Shown here: positions 1 to 11,879 of the stretch, piece by piece
Layout: every line of letters begins with the position of its first letter
How positions within the stretch are numbered: the first letter of the stretch is position 1
Source of the DNA: Chrysomallon squamiferum
Lineage: Eukaryota > Mollusca > Gastropoda > Neomphalida > Peltospiridae
Reading direction: 5' to 3'
Assembly (NCBI GenBank): GCA_012295275.1
Contig: CM022665.1
Coordinates: 36,817,933-36,881,932, forward strand
DNA length: 64,000 nt
The notes under the pieces: model-generated
Databases searched by the model: none
What the model was told of the DNA's origin: nothing
Seen by the model: only the letters and a program-made list of their open reading frames with translations
Program-made: the position numbers and the translations under genes

Positions 1-779
1 TAATCATAAGAGAAATCATCTCCTCCAAATCAGTCCGAGCAGCTCACATAATAACAACAACGGGTTTCCTCTCTCCTGTTCACCAACAAACTAAAATCCT
101 TAGTTTGACATTTAACCACGTAATGATAAAGTATGCTATGGTTTCATTAAATATTCATTCATTCCAACACATTATATTATTATATTTTCACTTTTTCTGC
201 TGTAACTTTAGATTGAAATTTAAAAACCTGAAGAACTGAGTGTACCACCGGAAAAAAACAATTAAAAACAAAATACGTTGATTGATTATTTGTCAATTAT
301 TTTTAGTCACCACCAATAAAGAACGCGTATATTTTCTACATAGATATTGGTTTATCTTGTTTCCTTTGTTAAACATTTCTGAAAAATGGAATACACTGTA
401 AAACTATAATAGCGTTCATTTAATGCGAATAACGTTTTCAAAGAAAAAGAATCACCTCATCGAAGATATTCAAAAAGGAAGGCAAAAAAAAGCTTTAGTG
501 AGTAATAACAAATGTATAACTATGCTAATATAGTAAATAATGAGAAACCTGCACGAAAAAATGGAAATGTATCTCCGGAATCATGTCACTCGATTTCTTG
601 GCCAATCGTTTCCATAAAGAGCGATGTGTCCCGGAGCAATAGCCATCACGCCACGCAGAATCGGAAATGAGGGCAATCGGGTTAAAAACAATACTTTCAT
701 GACAAATTTTTTGTCATATTGTGTAACCGTTACATTCTCATTAAACGAGATCAGGAGGGAGTTTTTTTTTTTCCATTTT
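1..779. other. Non-coding stretch, nothing recognised
   Basis: AT-rich unique sequence without an open frame of note on either strand. A somewhat more balanced patch at about 560-690 has no splice-bounded frame I can recognise. Confidence 0.4.
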
Positions 780-1140
780 GTCTTTTATTTTTTAATTTTT
801 TAATTTTTTATATATATATATATATATATTTATGTTAAATAATTAAAAAATATATATATATATCTTAATAAAAGAGGACATAAGAATACATTATTGTTGC
901 TGTTGTTATTATTATCATTATCACTATTAGAATCAGTAATGGTAGTTGTTGTTTTTGTTGTAGTACATTCATCATCACCATCATCATTGTTCGATATTTT
1001 TAATTTAGTTATAAAATTTATATTTATATTTTTATATTTTTAAAAAATAATCATTATTATTATTTTACTTTATTTTACTTTTTAATAAATATATTTTATT
1101 GGTATTTTTAGGAAACAACAACAACAACAAAACAAAAACA
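780..1140. repeat. Low-complexity AT tract with (TA)n and (TTG/CAT) triplets
   Basis: T-rich DNA leads into a (TA)n run at about 810-828, a second short TA run at about 850-862, degenerate TTG/TTA/CAT triplets at 895-990 and AAC triplets at about 1117-1131. No gene is visible. Confidence 0.7.
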
Positions 1141-1429
1141 AAAAGCAGAAAAAAGCAAAAGATAACTACAAAACTTTAAATCACTGTTAACCAAAGTCCA
1201 TTTCTTCTTTTCCCATTTAAATATCCTCGTTTCATTATCTGAAATGAAATCACTCGAGTTTTTCACTCAATAAAAACTCATTTCGGTTGATAACTCTTCA
1301 AACATTTCAAAAACTCTGCGTTTCTCTGTTATGCAACTCTTTTTTTTTTTTTTATAAACGAACAACCACAGGGCGTCTGTAGACCGAAAAAGAGTGAAAT
1401 AGTTTTTCTGCACCTTTAGACTTATCACC

Positions 1430-2040
1430 CACTATCAAATGTTTATGTTAAAATCAACGTCATTACTAAAATGTACGTCTTCGCGCCGGGACCAGCTCCA
1501 AGCAAACAATGGAAAGAAGCTGTCGGCTCCGGACTGTCTCCTAGGCTTTGTGTTTCCGCTTATGCTTTTGTACGATCCCGAAACAGTTGTCGCCCCAGTA
1601 GTATTTCTTGTAAGAGTATCTATTTGCCGATATTTGCCGTAATGAAAGGACGTTTTTTTTACTCTATTTATTCTCCGGGATTGGAAGTGCCACCAGCGAG
1701 CCAAGACCAACAGAGAGTCGTTGACACCTCCTGACAGAACTAAATCTCATGTCCTCCCTTCGTGGCACTTTGTAATCAAGAAAAAATCCAGAGTTTAGTC
1801 GTTATTCTCTGAGCCAACAGCCGAGATTAAAAGGTGTTCATATTGTCAAATGTGAAATCAATCTTTATCGTGGATTTGACTTGCCCGTTTTGGCGGATGA
1901 GCTGAATCAATTATCAGTACCCGAGACTGACTACAACGAACCATTCACTGAGACTTTGCACAAGCTGAATCCTGAATATAATAACTATTAACACTGTTAC
2001 TACAGAATCGTTGTATTTCTGGTGTGGGAAAATGGGGGTA
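1430..2040. other. Unique-sequence island, unrecognised
   Basis: Base composition here is less AT-biased than the surroundings and there is no tandem repetition. Overlapping open frames run on both strands (about 87 codons on +, 91 on -, around 1435-1734), but neither matches a family I know and neither is clearly bounded by splice sites. It could be an unrecognised exon, a decayed element or a regulatory segment. Confidence 0.25.
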
Positions 2041-2064
2041 GATCTCTTAGAAAACAGACACGTC

Positions 2065-2090
2065 TTTTTTTTTTTTTTTTTTTTTTTTTT
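2065..2090. repeat. Poly(T) tract
   Basis: An uninterrupted run of about 26 T, followed by a short G-rich patch (2091-2113). Confidence 0.9.
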
Positions 2091-2741
2091 CGGTTGGGGG
2101 TGGGAGGGGCGATGATGATGATTTTTCTTCCTCTGATATTCTTATGAATGAATGCGGGTATTAAAACAAATCCCAGAATGAGTGTGTGTTATGTGTCTGT
2201 GAATTTTCAGGTAACGACAACGTATAATTACATTAAACCGAGTAAAAGAATGTTGGCACCAATGTAAGGTAGACAATAACTGTAAACATACATAAATTAA
2301 TGAACTGTGTGATCGACTCGAGAGAAAAAACAACAAAAAAAACTGACTAACGACCAAGTTGTTTGTAAGTTGATAATTATAAACACGATACGAGATATTG
2401 TGTATAAATAGGATTAAATGATTCATACATTATGTTAATAATATTCATCTAGAATTACAGATAATTCAAGAAACCATTAAATTAGAATAATGGTTTGTGG
2501 CTCTGGTGACAGCTTAATGGTGAAAAATGTTGTGGTTTCTTGATTATTGTTGCTGTTGTAGAAGATTTACAACGGCAGCTTTATTTGAACCAGTTTGTTT
2601 TTATTGACATATACTAATGAGTTCAAAAACAAATTACAATTAACTGATGTATTCCATATATTGTTCCTTGAACAATTAAATTTTTGATCCATAATTTCAT
2701 TAACATTTTGTTCCTATATTAAATAATTATGACCTTTTTTA

Positions 2742-2843
<102 letters not shown>

Positions 2844-2894
2844 TTATTATCATGTGTAGTTTGTGCGGGTGAGAGAGAGAGAAGAGAGAGAGAA

Positions 2895-3600
2895 AAAAAC
2901 AAAGTGAGGAAGGATGGCGGCGAATGGTCTGAAAATAATCTCTAAAACGTAATCATTTCAAATGACTCTGACAGGAGAAATGAATGTGTTATAATAAAAA
3001 AAATAAACGTAGGTGAATAACTGCTATTTAATCAACGAAGACTTTTAGTGTAAGTTCATTCCCTTTAATGTTCTGCGGAAACGATACAAAAACGTGTTAT
3101 AACATCAAATTGCACTTCACAGCGATATAACTTTTTCATGGAAAGTTTTCAGTCATAAAAGAATGTCTACATGAACCGCTGAACAAAGATAACTCGTTTT
3201 AAAGATATTTGTCATGATGTTTGCCTTTACAGAGACGCTTCATTTGTTTACATTAAAAAAGGTAACGTTGAATGGGGTTACAAACACCTAATGGACGTCT
3301 AACAGCGGCAGCGACACCAGACACCACGTCAACAAGTCTTTGAAGACATGGGTGTCGTGGTATTTGGAAAAAAAGAAGAAGAAAGATATATTGTTCCAAC
3401 TGTCAGTTATTGGTCAAACAAAGTCACAGCGGCTACACTTAGACATCACAATCACAAACCCCTTGTTTTTATTGAGACTAGTTAACACGCGCGCGCGTAC
3501 TTGAAAAGAATTCGAGGATTTTTAGTCTTTTTCTTCTTCTTCTTCTTTTCTTTTTAATGACAATATATCTCCTCGTGAAAGAAAAGACATCGTTAAAAAA
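2895..3600. other. Unique sequence without a recognised gene
   Basis: Mixed unique DNA with a slightly GC-richer patch at about 3260-3420 and a short CG-dinucleotide run at about 3487-3498. No frame is open far enough to support a coding call. Confidence 0.35.
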
Positions 3601-3602
3601 AT

Positions 3603-3974
3603 ATGAAGTCAACATCAAAGTCGAGCGCTCAAGTAATGATCAGTTGGGTTTTTTTTTGGTGTACGGTGTCATTTCAGCATAAAAATGACGTGGTCACCAC
3701 GTCGTTGAAGGCGAATTTTGGCGGCTATACTCTGTATCGATTGAATATTCTTTCATATTGCTACATCATTTGCAAGCAATTTAAAGCAATCTGTTTTATA
3801 AACAGAAAATGCCCGTTCGTAAATGATAGGAAATTGGATCAATTCGAGCAAGAAACATCCGTATGTTTTTCTACAATTTGCAAAGTTCTGATGTATTATT
3901 TTCTGATTAATACGAAAACAAAGGATCTAATTTGTTTGATTCGTGAAAAGACAATGATTGGAGTTAACATCTGA
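3603..3974 (+). CDS. Candidate 123-aa ORF, doubtful
   Basis: This is an ATG-initiated frame of 123 codons ending in TGA, the longest non-repetitive open frame in the first 15 kb. The predicted protein has a short hydrophobic stretch near residues 10-25 and then a Lys/Ile/Phe-rich sequence typical of translated AT-rich DNA. I recognise no domain, there is no neighbouring exon, and the composition matches the surrounding non-coding DNA. It is more likely chance than gene. Confidence 0.1.
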   Translation: MKSTSKSSAQVMISWVFFWCTVSFQHKNDVVTTSLKANFGGYTLYRLNILSYCYIICKQFKAICFINRKCPFVNDRKLDQFEQETSVCFSTICKVLMYYFLINTKTKDLICLIREKTMIGVNI

Positions 3975-4794
3975 TCAAAAGACGCGATTACAAACAGATC
4001 ATATTTTCTGTGATTTCTGAGAAAGAAAAACAAAGATTTTCACGAGATCAGACAAACAGAAGACAGTCGTTATCGTCTTAGATTCTGTATTTATTTTCAT
4101 CCACCACTGAAAAATGGCCGACGCTGTTCACTTTCTGGCAGTGAGACTTAAACTGTCTCTGTAATGGTCAAGAAATAGCCATAGGTCAGATGGTCAAGTA
4201 AAGAAATGATCATCCCTGTCTAGGACTGTCATCAGTGATAAATATTTCAAGCGAAAGACAAAGAAGATAAGAGAGAGAAAGACAAATTAATTATTTTTAA
4301 ATGGACGTTGTCGTATGGTGGGAATAGACAACTCTAAGAAATTTTATTTGTGATATTGAAGCCCAAAACAAATTAAATCATATAAAGATTTTTTATTTTC
4401 AGAGTGAGTTCGAGGAGAAACTAGGAGTGGGCGTGCTTGCATGAAGACATATGCCTGTGTTTATGTGTTTATGTCTCTATGGAGAAAAACAGCAAGAATG
4501 TAGAACTGAGAAAGTTGAAAGACTGTCGTGTTTAAAACAATTAGTTCTTAATGAATAAATGAGCATATAACAGTCTGTCTTTCTTACGTTAGTGTATGTG
4601 TATAACTGAAAGAGAATGAAATAGAGAGTCGCAAGAGATACTGAGATTACGAATGTGACATCATAATATTTCATTTATTATATCAATATTTCTGTACTGA
4701 ACAAAATCAGTAGCAATTTCTTTTTTATTTATTTATTTACGTCTGGTTTTTTTTTTGGGGGTTGAGTTTGTTTTGTTGTTTTTTTATATTTTTT

Positions 4795-4818
4795 ATATAT
4801 ATATATATATTTTTTTTT
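4795..4818. repeat. Short (TA)n with T run
   Basis: About 17 bp of TA dinucleotides followed by a T run, within a T-rich stretch from 4717 to 4830. Confidence 0.75.
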
Positions 4819-4831
4819 ATGTTGTTGTTAT

Positions 4832-5630
4832 TCAATTATACCTATCTGAGTGATATATCGAAATAATAATATTGTCTCTCGACCTAAGATAGACACCTTT
4901 CATCGGCTCTCCCTGGACGATTGAATGACAAAATAGACGCGGATACCACTGCTGATACAGACGAAGAAAGGCAACCATCCTGTTAATTAGTCCCCACGGG
5001 AGGAAATCAGATCTCAAGTTATCGTCGTATCTGTTTAAAGCCAAGTTACCGACCACCTTTCTTTACCGACACCGGACACCTCCGAGAAGCAGTACTGCCA
5101 AACTCGACTTCTGAAAATAGTATGCAAATGTAGTCAGGGGGTGAGAGACACTCAACGAAATTGTTTTCATATCGACCACGGGAGCAGATAACCGCGCCGC
5201 CTGCCGCTAACCGTAACTTCGATCACAGTTTGGGGCGCGGAGAGCGAATTTGATAGGTGGAATAATTTGATTTTTCTTGTTTCGAGTCAGCTAGAGTTAA
5301 TGTCTCGAGGAAATTGAGGCCAATTTACTGAATAGAGAATTTTTTTAAATTAGACTGATTTCCTGACTGCTCGCCTATACCGTCTCGCAATCCCACACGT
5401 TGATGAGGTTTTTGCCATTGTAACGTAGCCCAGATTGAGGTATTAAGCGTATCCGTTTGCCCGCTTGGAAACGTAAAACTTCATTGCTTTGGGCGCCGTG
5501 GTAGTTTTCTGTTCGAGTTAAAAGTATCTCAAGGGTTGGGAAGACATTGTTGTTTACTTGGAGATGCTGAATAAACATATTTGTCTGACAGCCGCGTGAA
5601 TAAAGTGCTGTATTCATTTCTACGTCTATA
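4832..5630. other. Unique-sequence island with two minus-strand open frames, unrecognised
   Basis: A less AT-biased segment containing CpG-bearing patches (for example 5170-5240). Two minus-strand open frames of 74 and 89 codons (about 4832-5056 and 5375-5644) read as ordinary-looking mixed protein rather than simple sequence, but match nothing I know. They could be remnants of a mobile element, unrecognised exons or chance. Confidence 0.2.
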
Positions 5631-5699
5631 TATATATATATCATTCGTAAAATTAAATATATATATTTTCGTACGAGTCCTGTATTCGTATTATTGCTT

Positions 5700-6390
5700 T
5701 TTATATTATGTTACATGAATTTGAGTTTATCTTAGTTCATTTTACTTTTATTTATTTTATGTCATTTCATTGTTATGGTTATGTTGATATTATAATCATC
5801 CTCATCATCATTATCATAATGATCGTGATTACTATTATTATTGTTGTTGTTGTTAAATTTACTAAAATATATTTTTTCAGTAAATATTACTTCAGCTTTA
5901 TTTTAAATTCAATTTATTTCATGAATGTTTCTTACTTTTTTACTTTGCTATATTTTAATTTTATTTTGTTTCATACTGAGTTATGTTACTTTTTCATTTT
6001 TTTAAATTTTATTTCTCAGTTCATTACAATCACCTAATTTCACTTAACATTACAATTATTATTTCTTTTTTTTTTCTTTTTTTTTTTTAAATTCATATCA
6101 TTTTATTAAATATAACCATCAAAAATTCGAATGATCAATATTAACGTTTATAAACAGTTCTTATTTTAATGTTGCGAAATTAAGTTGTTTTTGTTGTTGT
6201 TGCTATTAACTGTTGTCGCTGTGTGATCGTTATTATTGTTATTGTTGTTGCTATTATTATATTATGTTGCATTACTTTGAATTGTATTGTTTTATTTTAT
6301 ATTGCATAAATATCATATTATGCTATTACAAAAAATCTTTATTCCTTTTTCATTACAGCCAGGCTATTACAACCATTATTTTAGCCTTTT
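5700..6390. repeat. Low-complexity T-rich and triplet DNA
   Basis: Degenerate ATT/TTG/CAT triplets and T-rich DNA. The open frames here (up to 109 codons) are Ile/Phe/Tyr-only readings of simple sequence. Confidence 0.6.
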
Positions 6391-6392
6391 TT

Positions 6393-6429
<37 letters not shown>
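6393..6429. repeat. Poly(T) tract
   Basis: An uninterrupted T run of about 37 bp. Confidence 0.95.
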
Positions 6430-6459
6430 CCAGGAGAAAAAAAGTTTACTTCTAGATTA

Positions 6460-6860
6460 TGATGACGCATTAGGGCTGGGGTTGGATTGAAAACTTTCAT
6501 TAATCACCGTCACGGGTTAGAACCAGTCAAGTCGTTAGCAGAGATATTTCCAGTCTCTGTGACAAAAGCCATTGTTTCCTGTCGCAAAAGAACATTTCTC
6601 GTATCGGGAATATTACTACTCATATGTCATTCGTTTGGGCCATATACGTGTCAACTGTTTCCACTAAACGGAGTCGCTCAAATGGCAAGCTATACAGTTA
6701 CAATGAATTGATGGCTTAACCCACGCTACAAAAATGCCCACACGATTGAACCCTCAATTTACCTTTTCGTTGAACGTTTTTAAACGTCGGTTATCTGCTC
6801 CTAGATTTCATTGCCGCAGAGTAATAATAGTCTTTTATTTAAAGAAATTTAAATGCAAAT
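6460..6860. other. Unique-sequence island, unrecognised
   Basis: A mixed-composition block with a 74-codon open frame on + (6487-6711). It has no domain or splice structure that I recognise. Confidence 0.2.
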
Positions 6861-7263
6861 GGCATATATGGAAATCCGTGCAGAGCTGGGGTTAAGTTAA
6901 AGTTCTGATTTGATGGTGTTAAGGTATTAAATGTCCAAACACGAAGTGCTACAAATGTATTTTACTTGTTTATGTTGTAACGATGAGTTGCATGAGCAAG
7001 AACGATAACTGGTATTAGCACAATAACAAAACTAAGAACAAAAACAGGAAGAGAATGAAAATAACAATAATAACAATAATACAACACGATGATGATGATG
7101 ACGATGACGATACAAATAATAAATATGATGATATTTTCTTCTATAACTAAATATTTTTCAAACGTTTGTTTCTTTTTGAGAAGTTTTTCAGATATAAAAA
7201 CGCAGAATAGAAAAATAATAATTGTAGATTTATGGCTCTTAAGTTGATTTTCTATAAAAATGT

Positions 7264-7266
<3 letters not shown>

Positions 7267-7322
<56 letters not shown>
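7267..7322. repeat. (CT)n microsatellite
   Basis: About 56 bp of uninterrupted CT dinucleotides. The Arg-Glu-repeat open frame reading through it on the minus strand is an artefact. Confidence 0.95.
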
Positions 7323-7325
<3 letters not shown>

Positions 7326-7566
7326 ATAATGAGGTGAGTAAATGTTTGTTCTATTATGCAAAGCAAAACAGGTTACAAAATTTTAAATAATTACTGAAAA
7401 CTTGTTAGTACAAACTACTGTCGACAAATTAACAGTAATAAAGTAAAAACATTGTACAGATTTGATTTTTTTAATTAAATCATTCATCTTAAACCAGATA
7501 ACTAAAACCAAATTCACTGTCGAACACGAAAGCGTTTAACATTCCTGGGAATTAAACAAGTAATAA

Positions 7567-7568
<2 letters not shown>

Positions 7569-7597
<29 letters not shown>
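7569..7597. repeat. Poly(T) tract
   Basis: A run of about 29 T. Confidence 0.9.
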
Positions 7598-7600
<3 letters not shown>

Positions 7601-7739
7601 TCTCGATTCCTTTTCTCATTTTTGATATTGTTGTGAATATATTGTTTCTGCAGTCTTAAGTAAACCAAAACGTAAACAGAAATGTTAGTTTATTTTTTCA
7701 AACAACAGTCCAGAAACCAAAGATTCAAAAGCCAGGATA

Positions 7740-8180
7740 GAAATCATCGGAACTGTATGAGCTCGTTTTGCCAATAGTATAACAATATTCGTCTATAACA
7801 ATATTCGCATGTGACTTCTTGTTGACTCTGCTTGGGAAATATTGGATTTGAAACGAATGTTTGGAAACAAAAGAAAGAGATATTCTAAAGGATACTACTT
7901 AGCTATTAAGTTAAAACTGGCAGTGCAAAGCACAAAGCCTGGCATTCAATAGTTCCAGAAGTCGCATTGTTCTTTGTCGACTATAGAATCATGACTTCTT
8001 GACCAGATTGTCTGCCCTTGAGTTTAGGTTTCACGTTCTCGTGATCAGACTGCACGCGCGATGCAGTTATCGAATCTTCTAGAGTAGTGATCGACGGCAG
8101 CGATTGATTAGAAATGTAATCGATCCACAGAACAATATCTCCAGTCCACACGGCACGTGTAAAAATCACAGTTCAATAAA
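7740..8180. other. Unique-sequence island with a 62-codon minus-strand frame, unrecognised
   Basis: The minus-strand frame at 7981-8169 is compositionally unlike its AT-rich surroundings and ends in TAG, but I cannot assign it to any family. It stands alone, without a convincing neighbouring exon. Confidence 0.2.
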
Positions 8181-8226
8181 ATGCTAAAAAAATTAAAATA
8201 TGTCAAGTCTTTCTGTGAATGTTATG

Positions 8227-8415
8227 TAAAATACAATATTTACGTGAATATAAAAATATATCTATAGCAAATATTTTCTATAATTATAAAATATTCACCT
8301 GAATATAAAAATATATCTGTAAAAAATATTTTCTATAATTATACAATACTTACATGAATATAAAAATACATATATATATATATATATACAAAATAATTTC
8401 TTTAATTATACAATA
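8227..8415. repeat. AT-rich tandem repeat, period about 56-60 bp
   Basis: Three degenerate units, each with the core TGAATATAAAAATA followed by ATTTTCTATAATTAT or a variant, start near 8227, 8287 and 8343. The third unit is interrupted by a TA run (8368-8388). Confidence 0.7.
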
Positions 8416-8504
8416 CTTTCTATAAATGTATTCAAATAAAAAATACTTAAGTGAACATAATCTTTAAAATATCTATAAAATATTTTCTGAGTATGTTTCG
8501 TAGT

Positions 8505-8605
8505 AAACTATACTTTCTAAGAATGTTTTCTAATATACAGTAATTTCTGTTAATGTCTTATAACACAGAATAGTTTCTGTTAATGTTTTATAATTTACAA
8601 AGCGT
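8505..8605. repeat. Degenerate tandem repeat, period about 38 bp
   Basis: Units sharing TTTCTGTTAATGT or a variant plus TAATA/TAACA follow one another three times. They probably relate to the preceding AT-rich repeat. Confidence 0.45.
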
Positions 8606-8689
8606 CAGTGAATATATTTTCTGTCAGTTACAAATCTTCTCTTAATTTTCCTTAATATACAATTTTTCTGCATGTAAAATTAATTTTTA

Positions 8690-9309
8690 AAATTTGTGTT
8701 GTTTCGCTTTTTGTTTATTTGATGGGTTTTTTATTTTTATTTTTATTTAATTTTTTTATTTTTTTTATTTTATTTTATTTTTATTTTATTTTTTTTTTTT
8801 TTTTGTTGTTCTTTTGTTGTTGTTGTTGTTTCTGCGCCTTTTCTCGGAAGAAACACTGATTTATTTTAATTGCGAATTTTTTGAAATAAAACATTTAATG
8901 GTAGTAATTCCTTATCCTAAGATGTAGCAAATTATATTTAAATGCATCAGTAACAAATATATTAATTAAATAACAAATAAAACAGTTAAAATATATATAT
9001 ATAATTTCTGAACAAAGTAAAGAACGAAACAAATGAAGAAACTGATTAATTATTATAGATACAGTAAATAAATAAAAATAAATGAATAAACTTTTAAATT
9101 ATATTAACAAAAATTTAATCAAATAAATGAAAAAGAAAAAAAGATAAGCAATAAATGAGCATATAGAGTTACTAAAAAATAAATTACAAAAAAAACAACC
9201 AATAATAATAATAATAATAACATCAACAACAACAATAATAATTACATAAATAAACATTAAATGTACAAAAATGTTAATAAATAAACGCATATAAAAGGAA
9301 CAAACATAA

Positions 9310-9348
<39 letters not shown>

Positions 9349-9480
9349 CATAAATAAACAAACAAAAAAATAAACATACACACACGTATAAAATAAAATA
9401 AAAACGAAAGCAAAATCTTAATGTATCAGATATTTAAAATTATTTACCAAATGTATATTTATCTTTGTAATAAATACGCT
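8690..9480. repeat. Low-complexity T-rich and (AAT)n DNA
   Basis: TTTTA/TTTTTA strings at 8730-8805, TTG triplets at about 8813-8830, and AAT triplet runs at about 9200-9220 and 9310-9346. No gene is seen. Confidence 0.7.
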
Positions 9481-9752
9481 AAGATAAAGAGAAAGACAGA
9501 GTATCTTACATTTCTTTATCTCTTATTAAGAAGCCTGCAGGAAAGAGCGTGTTGGATCGTATTCTCAGTTAGTCATGATGAGTAATTTAGGTAACCGATC
9601 TCGTGTACATGTGTAATGCAAGAAACTGTATATTTTAACCTACAGCAGTTAGGCGTCCATGTTGAAAATGATAGGTGTGTAACAATGTAGAAAATACTAA
9701 TATCAGGGATGCTACATGCGCAGTCATACACACTGGCAAACATGTCTACAAA

Positions 9753-9804
9753 ATACATACATACATACATACATACATACATACATACATACATACATAC
9801 ATAC
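9753..9804. repeat. (ACAT)n tetranucleotide microsatellite
   Basis: About 13 ACAT/ATAC units, followed by degenerate ones to about 9875. Open frames in all three + phases and on - are simple-sequence readings. Confidence 0.95.
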
Positions 9805-9944
9805 TTACATATGTACATACATACAAACACACGTGTACGTGTATACATATATACATACACAGATACATACATATCAAGTCATAAAAATATACGCGCCGCA
9901 CCGGTTAAATAAATAGTATCCAGTTGCCAGAATTTGTGAATGTA

Positions 9945-10460
9945 TGTATATATATATATATATGTAAAACTGTCTACGTTTGATGTTTGCTTCATATTCC
10001 AAGTTATATTGACAATTAGGTACATCTATCATTCATATGTATCGGGCATTTATTTGAATAAGCAGTTCATAGTCAGTGTAAGACCATCAGAATAGCCTGC
10101 ACTGGATTATGGACCATCCACAAGGATGAAACCAATGGAGTTTAGATATTACGAACGAAGTGTGTTCTGTCGGGCAAATCGTTACAGTCAAGATTTTCTG
10201 GTATCTATTACTATCAGCCAAATGCATCATATTTCTGTATTACCAACTTTTTATTAAACATAAAGTCACTTACAGTGTGTTTTAAGTTTTAACTATAATT
10301 TATTTATAATTGTTCGTGAATTTTGTAATACTTTTTGAATATATATATATACTGTTAATTAGATTTATAATTTATTATTTTTGTTGTTTTTAAATAATTA
10401 TTTCTGCTTCTGTAGATGCTGTAGCTATTGGTTTTATGTTTTGTAGTTTTTTTTGTGTGT
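9945..10460. other. Mostly unique sequence, no gene recognised
   Basis: A (TA)n run at 9948-9963 precedes mixed unique DNA. The patch at about 10080-10210 is less AT-biased but carries no recognisable coding frame. Confidence 0.3.
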
Positions 10461-10467
10461 TTTTAAC

Positions 10468-10497
10468 CACTTATTATTATTATTATTATTATTATTC
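10468..10497. repeat. (TTA)n microsatellite
   Basis: About ten TTA units. Confidence 0.9.
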
Positions 10498-10499
10498 CT

Positions 10500-11200
10500 T
10501 TGAATGTGGTATAATCTTCAAGAAGCTTCTACATCTCTACATCATCTGACAAACAGCTGACTGCAGCAGTGTCGACATCACAAACATTGCGGAATAGAGA
10601 ACAGCGCAGGTGGTGCGCTTTCAAAACAACTTAAGATTTGCAGGAACCAAAAGGTCAGGGTGTTAGCAAAGTAAATTGTTTAAACAGGCATATTTATTGG
10701 TCGTATATATTTCATCATTGCGAGTGCAAAACAGAAGCAGAAATTTGCAAAGATAAGATTGTAAACAGTAGCCGCCCGCTACCTTCATCCACGTGTTAAA
10801 TGTTCAAGTGTTCATTGGGTTCGGTTGCGTCTTCTTTACGGAAATAGGGGCAGCGCGAGATTAGGTATGATAAGATAGAAAAACACGCTCGCATCTGTGC
10901 GTGTCAGAAGCTAAGAGCAGACGTATTGCAAAAGAAATAAACATAAATTGTATTCACTTGATAGATAATAAACTAAAATTTAAAGAAAACAGGGCGCGAT
11001 GCTAAATATTAAAATCGCTTGGCTTCTTCTGAGCAAGATAAAATTCTGAGATTGCGATTTTCAAAAACGCTCCTTAAATATCCGACCCATGTGTGAAATG
11101 TAATTCTAACGTTATATCGTTTTTATCGTCGTCAGTTAAGTATTAAAATATATCTGTGAGTTAAATGAAATATCGTCATGCCTCATTAGTTATATTCACC
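10500..11200. other. Unique sequence without a recognised gene
   Basis: Mixed-composition DNA (for example 10560-10620 and 10760-10920) with no long frame on either strand. I see nothing assignable. Confidence 0.3.
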
Positions 11201-11206
11201 ATGCTT

Positions 11207-11220
11207 TGTTGTTGTTGTTG

Positions 11221-11285
<65 letters not shown>
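11207..11285. repeat. (TTG)n-(TTA)n compound microsatellite
   Basis: Five or six TTG units run into about 20 TTA units. Confidence 0.95.
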
Positions 11286-11287
<2 letters not shown>

Positions 11288-11487
11288 AGATGGGAAATAT
11301 TTCTCAATTGTGACAAAATAAAACGTTTTTGTTTTCATTTTTTTGTTTTTTGTTTTTTGTTTACCTTTTCTTTCAATGAAAAAAGATGATAGGCCCATAT
11401 ATAATATAATTATCTAATACATATACAGTCAACAGTCAAGAAATCTGCACAATATGAGCTTTCTACGTTAAAGATTAACGTATAATG

Positions 11488-11656
11488 CGAAGTTTTCTAA
11501 ATCAAAGATTAAGATGTGATACGAACTTTTCTAAAGTGAATATTAAGATCAGATGTAGAGTTTTCTAAAGCAGAGTAACATATGATGTGGAGTTTTGTAA
11601 TGCGAAAATTATGCTACGATACAGAATCATCTAAAGAGAAGAATAAGATATGATAG
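11488..11656. repeat. Degenerate minisatellite, period about 33 bp
   Basis: Five successive units begin near 11488, 11522, 11557, 11589 and 11622. Each has a GAGTTTTCTAAA-like head followed by an AAGATTAAGATATGATAC-like tail. Weaker relatives of the head continue to about 11830. Confidence 0.7.
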
Positions 11657-11879
11657 TTACGGATTTTTATAAAGTGACGGATAGCTGTAAATATGATGTT
11701 TTTCTTCAACAAACCCTTTATCAAAGTTTAGAACACTGTCAATATGCGAAGGTTTTAAAACAAACTAATACAACGTTTTCTAAAAACAACGAATGAATGT
11801 GGTGTCTTCTAAAACAATATAATATACTCTACAATGTTGGAGGTTTTTTTTGGGGGTAAATAAATAATATACTATCATT

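Noticed and set aside
6500-6530. Possible tRNA B-box (GGGTTAGAACC)
   Set aside because: It lacks the GGTTCGA core, and no A-box or cloverleaf arms could be paired around it.
6962-7366. 134-codon minus-strand frame
   Set aside because: It reads through the (CT)n microsatellite as an Arg-Glu repeat and then AT-rich triplets. A simple-sequence artefact.
9573-9916. Open frames in several phases over the ACAT tract
   Set aside because: A 4-bp repeat without stop codons is open in all phases, and the peptides are Thr/Tyr/His or Cys/Met/Tyr/Val repeats.
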